Source: Scenedesmus sp. ARA3 (taxonomy: Eukaryota > Chlorophyta > Chlorophyceae > Sphaeropleales > Scenedesmaceae). Taken from it: a DNA stretch of 30,844 nt. The number at the start of each line of letters is the position of its first letter. The first letter of the stretch is position 1. The translations under genes and the position numbers were made by a program. This document shows, piece after piece, positions 1 to 11,000 of this stretch. The notes beneath the pieces were generated by a model, which made no database searches, was not told the DNA's origin, and was given only the letters and a program-made list of their open reading frames with translations. The stretch lies in contig RWJK01001766.1 in assembly GCA_004335835.1 (NCBI GenBank), positions 1 through 30,844 of the forward strand, read 5' to 3'.

Positions 1-265
1 TGGCCATTCAGTTGAGGCTGCAGAGCTTGCAGGACAGGCTGTCTCCAGCCAGGGGCAGCAGGGACGATGACACATGCTGTGCAGCACAAGCATGCCTGAA
101 GCTGTTTAGATGCACCAGCATGCAGTACTCCGCATCACAGTGGAGGGCCAGCAGCAAGTTTTGTCTGACCATCAAGCCTGCAGAGGCAGCTGCTGCAGCT
201 GCATGCCGGCTACTGCACATGCGGCCACATCGTATGATGTCATCAATGTGGTGTGCTGCTTGCAG
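1..265 (+). other. Left-edge noncoding stretch, probably intron of the propeller gene
   Basis: This stretch lies upstream of the first exon I can support. The first supported exon starts with one base of a split codon, so at least one earlier exon must exist, either here or beyond the left edge. Open frames here are composed of biased Cys/Ala/Gln-rich peptides with no recognisable motif. The stretch ends in a good acceptor (GCTTGCAG at 258-265). Confidence 0.5.
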
Positions 266-857
266 GAACTTGAGCTACAGAGACTGCATCAAGCCGCCAC
301 TGAAGCCAGGCGAGAAGAAGCCAAAGAAGCAGCGAGATGCAAAAGGCATTGAAGGTGACAGCTGCAGCTTGCCGGACAACATACGGCAGCCACACATGTT
401 CGTTCAGCGTGCTGAGTAGCTGCGTACAGAGGTGCAGCAACTGGGCTGCAGGTGGCATGGGCTGTGTCAATAAAGGCGAACAAGCCAGCAGTGTCGCCAA
501 AGGCTTGGCCGTTCACAAAGTGCCTGCATGTGCTGTGCCTCTGCTGCAGACCCCAAGCTGTTTGTGTGGCCGGGCAAGGGTGTGTATGCTACCTACAACC
601 GCAAACCGCACATCAAGGACCCTAAGCGGCCACTGTGTGACAAGTTTGGCTTCGTGCAGTACATGAGCACGGTGAGCAGGCAGCTGCTTCTCAGCACACC
701 AGCACTTGCAACAGCTGAGCTGTAGCTCTACAGGGAATTGCACAGCATATTGCGCGGCATATCAGGCATGCACTACCTCACTGCTGAAGATGTATCAGCC
801 GTGGTGACACGCGCTCACCCTGCAATAAGCAGCAGCTGCAGAGCCAAGTGCGGCAGG

Positions 858-890
<33 letters not shown>

Positions 891-3088
891 ATGCATGCAT
901 GCATGAGCGCTGTGTCTAGCAAGCACGCTGATTGTCATCAGCACCTGCTGTGCTGCTGCAGGTGGTGTATGATGGGGAGCCCCCTGGCAGGGAGGACCCC
1001 TGGCACCTGCAGGCGCCTGTGCAGCTGAGCGCTGGGCAGTTCTCAAAAGACATCTACAAGAAAGACAGCAGGTGGGACACCAGGCATACGTATTACTAAT
1101 AGACCGTCGCTGCTGCTGTTGAATTTGAATCAACTCAACCTTGTGCTGTGCAGTGCTTCTCAGCACTCGTGGTGCTGTCCACATCCTGCATGTCAGCTTG
1201 CAGGTGTGACGTTTTAGACTGTAATCAAACGGCCAGACCATGCAGCCTGATCGCATCAGGTCTTGTTTACGCCAAGGCATGCCGTACAAGGCCGCTGCAG
1301 CCAGTGGATGCAGATCATCGTGAGTGAGTGGTCCTTGGTTCTCAGTGTGCTATCCTTTTCTGCCCACAGAGCCTGTCATTGGCTCCTCAGATGGGCGAGT
1401 AGTACTGGTGTAACTTATGATTGATTATCGCTGCAATGAATTGCATGCAGGTACGTCAAGGAGAAAAACTGGATGCCGTTCATCCACGAGGGGGAGCTGT
1501 ACTTCACACACAGCATCATGCCGCACCGCGTGTTCAAGTGAGTCAGCAAGCCTGTGAGATGGGCATATTGCGCCGCATTGCAGGCAGGCGGGCAGGCAGC
1601 AGCCGAAACAGTGAAGCAGCACAACAGCAGGGGACGCCAGCAGAGCACCACATGCAGCACGCAGCAGTTGCTGCAGCAGCGTGCGCAGAGGAGTAAGGCC
1701 CCTAGATGCAGGACAGCACTTGCTTCCCACCCATTGCTGTGGCACGGCAAAACGCATCAAGCTATGCCTGCTGCGTGCCACATGCAGGGTGAACGTCACT
1801 GGGATAGCTGTGCAGCAGTGGGTGAGTGTGGCGCGGGAGCTGCTGCCTGATGAGTTCCTGCAAGCGCCAAAGAGCCACATGCATGGCGGGCCGCCGGTGG
1901 TGCTTGTGGGCAGCAGCGCAAGCGGCACAGGCAAGCCGTATTACCTGGGCGTGATGCACTACTGGGACGTGAGTGGCCAATTTTTATTGCTGGATATTTG
2001 ATTGCTTTGGGGTCGCGCCCTGCGTCATGTTTATAGCACTGCCAGTGGGGCCCAGGCAACTGCATGCTGTCATTGTTGCTTTGAATCAAAAGCAGCATCA
2101 TGCTTGACATGCATGGCGGGCCGCCTGTGGTGCTTGTGGGCAGCAGCGCAAGTGACACAGGAAAGCCGTACTACCTGGGAGTGATGCACTACTGGGACGT
2201 GAGTGGCCAAGGTTTTTGAACTTGAATTTGACTTGATTCTGCATCACAGCCTGTGTCAGGTGTACAGCACTGATAGGCCGCGTGAAACTGCATGCTGTGA
2301 TCTCTGTTGGACAGATAGCAGCCTCAGTTTGACAGCTGCGGCACGGAACAGCGGTGTTCTTAACACGACTTTGTCCCTGAATGCAGATGCCGCGCATGCC
2401 TGGTGCGCGGGCCTACCACCACTACGCATACCAGATGGAGGCGCAGCCACCCTTCAGGATATGTGCCGTCAGTAAAGAGCTGCCGCTGCGGCGCTACGAC
2501 AGCACCATACACGCAGGTGCGGCGGCTGCAGCAGTTGTTATATTCAAACAAATAGAAGTGTGCGCGCTGCACAGTGCGTGAACTCAATTTGAACAACAAT
2601 TTGGCAGCGCCAAGTGGAGCCCTCTGCAGCAGCCATGTATGCATTCCTGTCTTAGAGCCTGCGGCAAAGAGCAGTCGAATTATGCTTCTGGCAGTGTGTG
2701 TTCAATGCCTTACATTGCATCTACACCCTCATTCACAAGCGCCATGCACAGCTCAACCATACTCACTCGTGTCTACGCACCTTGCCCCGCTGACACCACA
2801 GGCGTCAAGGCCAACATGTGGACGCGTGACATCAACTTTGTCAGTGGCCTGCAGCTGGTTGATGATAACAAGACCGTGCACATGAGCTATGGCGCATTTG
2901 ACACCGATGCACGCATGCTCAGCATGACTCTGACGGATTTGGAGTCACATTTTGTGGAGGATTTTGATTGCAGCAGGTCCAGAGTGGTCAAGGTTGGGGC
3001 TGGCAGGGGGAAGCCTGGAAAGGAAGCAGCTGCAGGGCAAAGAGGTGCAGCAGCAGCTGATGGCAGTAGAGAGCATGTGCGGCAGTAG
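266..3088 (+). CDS. Five-bladed beta-propeller protein, GH43/GH130-like (5' partial)
   Basis: Phase-consistent exons are 266-354, 550-671, 962-1071, 1451-1537, 1788-1968, 2387-2516 and 2802-3088, giving about 334 in-window residues; the true start is missing. In order, the sequence shows DPKLFVWPGKGVYATYN, FVQYMST, EKNWMPFIHEGELYFTHSI, a HGGPPVVLVG motif, YYLGVMHYWD, YHHYAYQMEAQPPFR and DINFVSGLQL followed by MSYGAFDTDAR. Blade-by-blade W/F-x-Y motifs of this kind, with 'NW-P-F', 'SI-PH' and a late 'FVSGL...SYG', recall five-bladed propellers of glycoside phosphorylase/hydrolase clans (GH130/GH43-like). A role in glycan metabolism is inference, and I cannot place the catalytic residues. The stop at 3086-3088 assumes no further intron; a donor-like GT at about 2978 leaves the last 35 residues, a Gly/Ala/Lys-rich tail, uncertain. 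Confidence 0.7.
858..904 (+). repeat. Intronic (CTG)n followed by (ATGC)n microsatellite
   Basis: About eleven CTG units run from 858 to 890, followed directly by four ATGC units, inside the intron between exons 550-671 and 962-1071. The tract reads CTG on the transcript strand and lies about 70 bases before the acceptor. Confidence 0.9.
2108..2210 (+). repeat. Duplicated 3' half of propeller exon 1788-1968, with donor site
   Basis: Bases 2108-2210 repeat 1878-1980 with no length difference. Both copies encode the HGGPPVVLVG to VMHYWD segment and run through the donor GTGAGTGGCCAA. I count six substitutions in the coding part, of which five are synonymous and one changes Gly to Asp. An AG at 2094-2095 followed by an open frame makes 2096-2198 a phase-compatible possible alternative exon (see findings). 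Weaker similarity continues into the following intron. Confidence 0.85.
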
Positions 3089-5012
3089 CAGCAGTTTGTT
3101 GAGAGAGGAGCCGTTCCCCGTTGCTCGAGCATCGTAGCTGTATGCATCAATGCACCTCTCTGCTGTGCAGAGAACAACTCAAACAAACTAGACAAATGTT
3201 GAGCTTGGTTACAATATGCACCATGGATTGTGTGCCCTGGCTTTGCTTCTTCAGCAGCTGCTGCTATCTCTTGCTGGCTGTGTAGCTGTGGCATGGCCAC
3301 CAGCAGCACACGTTGTGGCATAGCTTGGCTGCGTCCATGCAGCATGCTGCTGTTGCAACACAGCATGGCACCCTCGTGTTAGCACACATGGTGGTTCTGC
3401 AAGACTGACCTTGCAATATGTCTGCATCAGCGCGCATGCATCAGCGCGCTGACCTCAGGTTGAATGTGACTTCAGTTTGAGCATGACCTTAGCAGACAAT
3501 CAAGCAGCGTGGACTTTGCAATGTACTGCTGCTACTAGTATAGTATGATGCAGCTGGTGGCGTTGCATAGGCCGCTGCCCACCTGATTGCCTTGCTACGT
3601 TGTGCAAGGTCTGTGTGTGTTGCTTCAGCGTTGATGAGGCCATGTTGCTTCTTGGCAACAGCAGCACATCTCGTGAAATGTACAACAGCATTGTGCTAGC
3701 GCTGATCCTGCACTTGACTCTCTCCCTGCTGTTGTTGTCGTTGCACCTGATTGTTGCAGCAGCCCATTGCAGCCTCACGTTAAAGGCGCACATGGAAGGC
3801 CTCTGTGGTTTCACACCATGATGAGTGGTTAAAACATGTTAATTTCAACCAGCATGCTGGGGTATCTTGTGTATGTTGCCATGGCAGCCTGATGCCCAGC
3901 GGTGCTGCTTGGTGCAGCGCTGCTGCAGGTACTTTGTCATGCCATTGGCGCCCCTATCATCAGCATGTGGATTGCATTGATCAGCAGCGTCTGTGGCTCT
4001 GCAACATGCGCCTGTGAGTTGACTGTGCGAGTGCTAACTTATGATGTGCTTGGCTCATGATGCGCTTGGCTCACTGATGGCATGCGCTGGTGGCTATACA
4101 TGGTGCTCACTTGCACGCACAGCAGCTGACATGCTGCATTTGCCCCTGCCACCGTGTTCTAAAGCGCAGCCATTGGTGTCCTGCAAGCTTGAATTGCTGT
4201 GCCGTGCCCCCTGGGAAGCGCTGTCAATGTGGACAGCTGAGAGGTAGCAGCCCACACCCATCAGGCTGTGCGCCATGAGTTGCGACAACCCGTCGTCTCA
4301 ACATTCCCAGTAGATATATCGCTACCCAGGCTAGGCCGGAATGCATGCATCTGAATGCAACCACTCTTTCAAAACCCATCAGGCTAAGCATAATGAGTCA
4401 TTGGGTGGCCACCCTCAATGCAGTCCCTTTCAGGACCAGCCTTGGTGTTGGTTGCATGCGAGTACTAAAGGGTATGTAATGCAAGGTTCACGGCACCAGC
4501 AACAGCACGTAAGCTTCACCAGAAGCGTGAGTCATTTGACAGTGGCGTTGCTGCGGGACGTGTCACGGCGGGCTCAGTTGCTCACAGGAGCAGCACTTGT
4601 GCACATAGCTGCCATGCTGATTCACGGTGCACCCTGCTGGTGAGCAATTATAACGTAAGATGGCAACCGTTAGTCTGTATCAGAAGCAGAATAGGCGGTG
4701 GTGAGTTCAAATGAGTGGCATAACACACTCTCACACTGCTGAGCCCCAACTCTCCCCATCACTGATATACTGCGTGTGCATCGATCGCTGCTACTTCCAG
4801 TACCCATATTCTGCAATTTCGAAACATTGTGAACAGAAGGTGCAGCCGAGTGTTGCATGCACGCCCACAGGCATCACACTACCTGCTGAACTAAACAAGC
4901 GCAGCTGGCCGAGCTTCTGCACAGCGTTTATCGCTTATCGTAATCGAAGCGGAAGGTACAAGGGCAGCGTGCTGCTCGGCAGCAGAACAGGCGCACAGCA
5001 TATGAGTTGTCG
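3089..5012. other. Noncoding interval: 3' UTR of propeller gene plus upstream region of ARM/BTB gene
   Basis: No frame here carries recognisable domains, and the open frames are short and compositionally biased. A TGTAA at 4475-4479, the usual chlorophyte polyadenylation motif, is about 1.4 kb after the stop. That would imply either a very long 3' UTR or another unrecognised signal. The promoter and 5' UTR of the downstream gene must be in the right part, but I see no distinct promoter element. Confidence 0.5.
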
Positions 5013-8000
5013 ATGACCAGCCAGACCACCAGGGGCCATAAAAGGAAGCTGGCTGACAACAACAGCGGGCCCAGCCCGTCCCGGGAGCCCAGCTCTTCGG
5101 TGGTGGAGGCTGAGGTGAGCAGAACTGAACAGCAAGCATGGTGCTCACTGTCCTGTGCTCGTATGAGCCCTTGCAGACTCTGCAGCCTCTCCAGCTGAAG
5201 TAGTCTCGCAAACTCTTTCCGTAGCATGCCATCAGGAGGTGCACATGCACCAGGTGCTGCCCCACGCCAATCAGCCCGCGTTTGTTTCCCCAAATCTCAA
5301 ACCCACAGGTGAAGTCCTTGATCCAGACTGTCAGGGACCTGAGCAGCCGACCGGTCGCGAAGATCGATCGAGCTGCTCTTCGCAAAGCTGCTCATGCTCT
5401 GGCAGACTACTGCAAGACAGGTAGGTGCTGCTGGGAGTCCTGCTGCTCTGAAGCTTCAGGGCAGGGCATCCATGCACATCAGCAGGTTGGCCATTCAGTT
5501 AAAGTGGCTAAGTTGGCTGATATATCTAACGCAGATGATGGTTGTTTGCAGGAACCAGTAACACGCCATCGCGCGTGATGAGCCGCATGTTTGCTGCAGA
5601 GCAACAGCAGTAGCCGCAGCAGCAGTAGCTGGCTCATCGCGCGGGACCCTACACACATCAGCACGCATGAGAGTGACGCCAGTGCAGATGTGTTCTTGAC
5701 CGCCTGCTGCTACTGCACTGGTGCTGCTCTCGCACAGTGTGAGCTTGGTCATCTCAGCGTCCTTCGCGCTACTGCTGTTGCCGCTGTTATGCTGCTGCAG
5801 ATGAGCTTGTGGAGCTGATTGTGCAAAATGGCGCTGTGGATGCCGTGGTGCCACTGCTGACAATTGCAGACAAAGCAGAGCCTACAGTGCACCAAAGGTG
5901 CGAGACGGTTGAGGTTGCAGCAGCAGTAGCAGCAGTGGTGGTAGTAGGAACACCAGTAGCAAAGAGGGTAATATCAAGCAAGCAAGTGCTTGGTGTCCGC
6001 TGTTGCCAGTTGGGTTTCATTGCTGCCACGCACATTGCAGTTGCAGGGAGCTGCTGATGGACGGCACATCACAGCAGCTGATTCAGCAGTTGTCAAGCTT
6101 GCACGTGGTGTGCGTCGCATGTCGTGATGGCTGGCTGCATGAAGCGGTCTTTGCTGTCTTAGCACAGCACCGCAGGTCCTCAATGTCACATTCTGCATCA
6201 CCTGTTGCCGTGTCACCTGCTTGCAGCTAATCAGAACACTGCACAACACAACCTTTCATGACATGCATGCACGTGCGCGTGTCAATCCTCTCCTGCAAGT
6301 TCCTGCAAGGTCCTGCATTCCCTTTGTGTTCCGGCAGCTTGAGATTTGTGCACAAGGAGGCCTGGTTCACTTTACGCCTGCTAGCATGTGGCCTACAGCG
6401 CTCCCTCACAGCGCATACACACACCAACCCTTATGCACTGGCGCACTTGTTCTCGCTTCATCTTGCATTGTCATCATCAAGCATGTAACATTTGCACGCA
6501 CGTGTTACATTCCCTTTCCTGCAGCTTCACGGAGGTGCGCAAGGAGGCCTGCTTCATCTTGGGCCTGTTGGCGGTCAAGCCCGAGTACCAGCACCAAATT
6601 GCAACTGCACAGGCGCTGCCGGGCCTGGTGAAGCTGCTGCAGGTGCGTTTGAGGCTGCAAATGCTGCCCTGTCAAACAGCGTTGGGGTGCTGCATGCTAC
6701 ATGAAAGCGCTGCAGTGCATTGTGGGCAGTGTTTGTGAGAAGCAATGCAGTGCATATCATCCCAGTGCTGAGATGTGTCAACAGCTCTGTGCGTAACCTG
6801 TGTTTTGTGCAAACTGCCCTGCAGGCGCACAACATCAGCAGCCCGCCAGCAAGGACTGCCTCGTTTGGGGGAGCTTCAGGCGGAGGCAATGAGCGCAGCG
6901 GCAGCGGCGGCGTGGCACGGCGTGCAGCAGATGCCATCACCAACTTGGCTCATGAGAACTTGGAGATCAAGAACATGGTGCGTGGAGTAGGCTGCAGTAG
7001 CTGCGTGATGCGTGTTCCTGGGCTCGCAGGGCATTCAGTGCAGCAGCTTTTGATATGAGCTGTTTTCACCTGTTTCGCAACAGTGTGGATCTTCATAGAT
7101 CAGCATGTGATGACAACCCTCACAAGCTGAGCAGCTGCTGCTGGGCTACTGCAGCTGTCAGATTAGGGGTCAAGCTTCCCTTCAACGTAGTGTTATGCCT
7201 CGTCACTCATGCTGGTTGATTGCTGCGCTGCTGCTGCATCACACAACAACACAAACAGGTGCGCCAGGACGGCGGCATCGCGCCGCTGGTGCGGCTGCTG
7301 AGCAGCTGGGACCTCAAGGTGCAGCGCGCAGGGGCTGGGGCGCTGCGCACGCTGGCGTTCAAGAATGACGACAACAAGCGCCAGATCGTGGACTGCGGGG
7401 CCCTGCCGCTGCTCATCCAGGTGCGTTTTGTCTGCATGTTGGTGGATGGCAGCTACCTGCGCACAGCGCTTGACCGAGGTGTGTTGCTGCGTCGCTGGCT
7501 TGGCACTGCTTGGTATGATTGGCATGCCTTGGTGCCATTGGCATGCTGGGCGCAAAGTGCCACACGTCTCACTGCGCAACAACAACGCTGTGCCGCCATA
7601 TCCAGCGGCAGCTGTGGAAGCACATGCAGATGAGGTGCAGGATTGGACTGAAGCCGGGATGGCGCTTCTGCTTGCTGCTTGCTGCTCGTGCTGTGCAGAT
7701 GCTACGCTCTGAGGACCCTGGCGTGCACTATGAGGCGGTGGGCGTGATCGGCAACCTCGTGCACAGCAGCCAGGACATCAAGCAGCGCGTGCTAGAGGTG
7801 GGCGGCTGGCAGGGCAGCTTGTGATGTATCATACGTCGTACAGGCGGGCATTGAAGAGGCATGCGCGCAAAGAAGCAGCGCAAGATGCAGCGTGCTCACA
7901 AGCTTGCCTCAACAGGAGCAATGGCTCCCCGCGCATTGCAACCTTCGCGAGTGACCAGTTCTTGGGGTCGGGACATGCCTAACAGGCGCCTGACTGGAAT

Positions 8001-11000
8001 GGCTGCATGCTGTTGTCTATTTGTATCATCCATTTGCAGGAGGGCGCACTGCAGCCAGTGATCAACCTGCTGGGCAGCAGCTGCAGCGAGAGCCAGCGCG
8101 AGGCGGCGCTGCTGCTGGGCCAGTTTGCCACGCAGACGCCGAATGACGATGGGCCAGACTACAAGTCTCGCATTGTGCAGCGGGGCGCGGTGCCGCCACT
8201 GATCCGCATGCTGAGCGCGCCCGACACAGCGCTCAAGGAGATGGCAGCGTTTGCGCTGGGCCGCCTGGCCCAGAACTCGCACAACCAAGCAGGCATTGTG
8301 CAGGTGCGCGGTGCGGCAGCAGCAGCTGTTTTGCAGATAGTGATCTTGTGGTTGGGGCAGCAGGCGCGCGGTGCGACAGCAGCAGCTGTTTAGCAAAGCG
8401 TGATCTGCAGGTAGGGCAACAGGCGCGCGGTGCGGCGGCAGCAGCTGCTTAGCAAGAAGTGATCTTGTGGTCAAGGGCAGCAGGCCGCGCGCTAGCGTCA
8501 GCAGTAGCCGCAGCAGCAAAGAGTATGGTTGAACTTCTGTGCGTTAATTAGCATCCAAAGGTTACTTTCTGCATCGTCAGCATCGCATGTAGTAATCAAA
8601 GGGTCAGTTTTAGTGCAGTCTCATCACTGCAATGCGTCGCAACGTCAACAGTGCCATCCTGTATGGTGCGCGGCGCGTTGCTCTTTCACCTGCAGGGCGG
8701 CGGGCTGCCGCTGCTGTTGGAGCTGCTGCCTAGCATTGCAACATTGCCACGTCACTAATCACCACAACTTGTCACGAACTGTCATCAAGGCTTAGTATGC
8801 TGTACTGTTTGTGCCTGCAGGGCGGCGGGCTGCCGCTGCTGCTGGAGCTGCTGGAGAGCAAGCACATCAACCTGCAGCACAACGCGGCCTTTGCGCTGTA
8901 CGGCATCAGCGACAACGAGGACAACATCCCCTGCATCATCCAGGTGGGAGCAGCAGCGCTGGGAGGGGCAGCTGCGAGAGTTGGCCTGTTCGTAACTTCA
9001 GAAATGTAATGTTATCAGGGCTGATGTGCTCGCTCGCTGCAGGGCAGATGTGTGCTTTGTCAGAGGGATGCACCAGCACGTCTGACAACCTGTCAGAGGG
9101 ATGCACCAGCACGTCTGACAACCTGTGCGGGCTGCACCAGCTGCATGCTGCGCGGGTGGCGCCTTTCTCCGCCTGGCACTGATTTCACATTGTTTGTTGC
9201 TGCTGGCGTGCCGCAGGTTGGCGGGCTGCAGCGGCTGCACGACTGTGGCGAGCGGCTGACTGTGCAGGCGTCCAAGGTGAGCAGCAGCAGCAGGGTTCAG
9301 CTGTTGAGTTGAAGCTTTGTGCAGGGCAAACGGGCTGGGTATTGGTCAACGTAGAGTGGCGGACAGTGATGTGCCAGCATTGGTGCTGCTCGTTGTACGT
9401 CTTTACTGTTGGTGCATGGGCTCCTTTTGTCAACTTGCTACATCCTCCTTATGTGTATTTTGAACACAAGGCCGCCGCGCACATCAAGAAGAAGCTGTTC
9501 AATCTCAACACACATGTTTTGACTTGTTGGAAACCTTTGATCTGTCTTGCAGGACTGCGTGAACAAGACCATTGCGCGCATCAAGCAAAAGCTGGAGCGA
9601 GATGACAAGCGCGTGCTCAACCACGTCATCTACACCATGCGCAGCAGCGACCGCTCAGTGCAGCAAGCGGTGAGCTGACGGAGCGTGGAATGCTGGACTG
9701 TCTGCATACGCTGCTCTCGACGATTCTCATGTAGATATTGTAGGCGTACAGATGAAGATGTTTCAGGCGCCTGCAAGTTGGCCACATGCATACGGCCTGC
9801 CGCGCAAACTGCTGTGCATGCCACGTGGCTTTTGCTTGTGTCAGTCACGACTTGAGATATTTGCAAACACCTTGCATGCCTTCCCTGCCACACATTTGAC
9901 ATCTCGCAATCCCGCGCACCTTGGTTCTGTTCGTGTCACCTCACAGGTGGCGGTGAGCCTAGCGCAGCTGGCCCCAACCGGCGAGCTGAAGAACATCTTT
10001 GTGGACAAGGCCGGCCTGGACGTGCTGCTGGAGCTGCTGACAGACAGGGGCGCCACAGCCAGTGAGTAGCCAACACCAGGCTGCAACTGCATGGAAGTTA
10101 TGCGTGTTTGCAGTGACTGCTTGATGTGGCGCATTGCGGGAAGCGCTGCTGGAGCTGCGCTTGAAGAGCGGCTTGACAGCCAGTGGGTACAACAGCTGCG
10201 TGGCCTGTCATGTGTCACCTGCTGTTGTGTACGCTGGGCAGTCGTTGAACTGTTTCAAACCAGGTTCAGCAGTGCCACTGGTCAGCCTCTGACTTCCTTG
10301 CTTCTGTTTTTTTGTCCCTGTTCCTTCTGCGTGTGCAGAGACGCTGCAGGACGGCGCGGCGGCGCTGCTGGAGCTTGCCAAGAAGGTCAACGCCACCAGC
10401 CCCGTGGAGGCGCAGCCGCAGCAGCCCACCAAGAGCGTGTACCTGGTGAGCAATGGCTTTTATCGTTAGGTATCATAGCTGTTACATGCAAGCAGGCTGG
10501 TGGAGGCGCAGCCGCAGCAGCCCACCAAGAGCGTGTACCTGGTGAGCAATTGCTTTTATCGTTAGGTTTCATAGCTGTTACATGCAAGCAGGCTGGTGGA
10601 GGCGCAGCCGCAGCAGCCCACCAAGAGCGTGTACCTGGTGAGCGGTGTTCCGCCTGTTGTCCATGCATCAATTTTTTCTACGTCTGCACAGCTCCAGATG
10701 AGTGGACGGCGGGACGTCATCAACTGTCAAATGGCTGTTGAATATTGCAGCTCGCAGCTGGCCTGCTGCTGGTTCATGCATACTGACGGCCCCGGCTTGG
10801 CTTTGCTGTCGCAGCAGAAGTGACACCCAGCTACACAAGAAGCTGCTGTTGTGCGTGCTCTTACCTTTGCTGCTGCTGGCGTGTTAATACCGCAGGGCGA
10901 GGAGTACGTGAACAGCAAGGCACTTGGCTTGCTGCCTCATCAAATAGAGTTCTCAAAGCATGACTTTATTGTGATTGGCATGCTGCCGCAGGGCGAGGAG

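Noticed and set aside
795..1289. Long minus-strand open frame with poly-Ala
   Set aside because: It is the reverse of the CTG microsatellite and of coding exon 962-1071 of the propeller gene; it has no domain and no phase-linked neighbours.
1425..1934. 169-codon minus-strand frame opposite the propeller exons
   Set aside because: It overlaps two confident plus-strand exons and shows only biased Cys/Ala/Leu composition.
6047..6100. Candidate extra ARM exon after TTGCAG
   Set aside because: The phase would fit, but the peptide does not match the family and exon 5801-5897 joins exon 6525-6642 in phase with the family order preserved.
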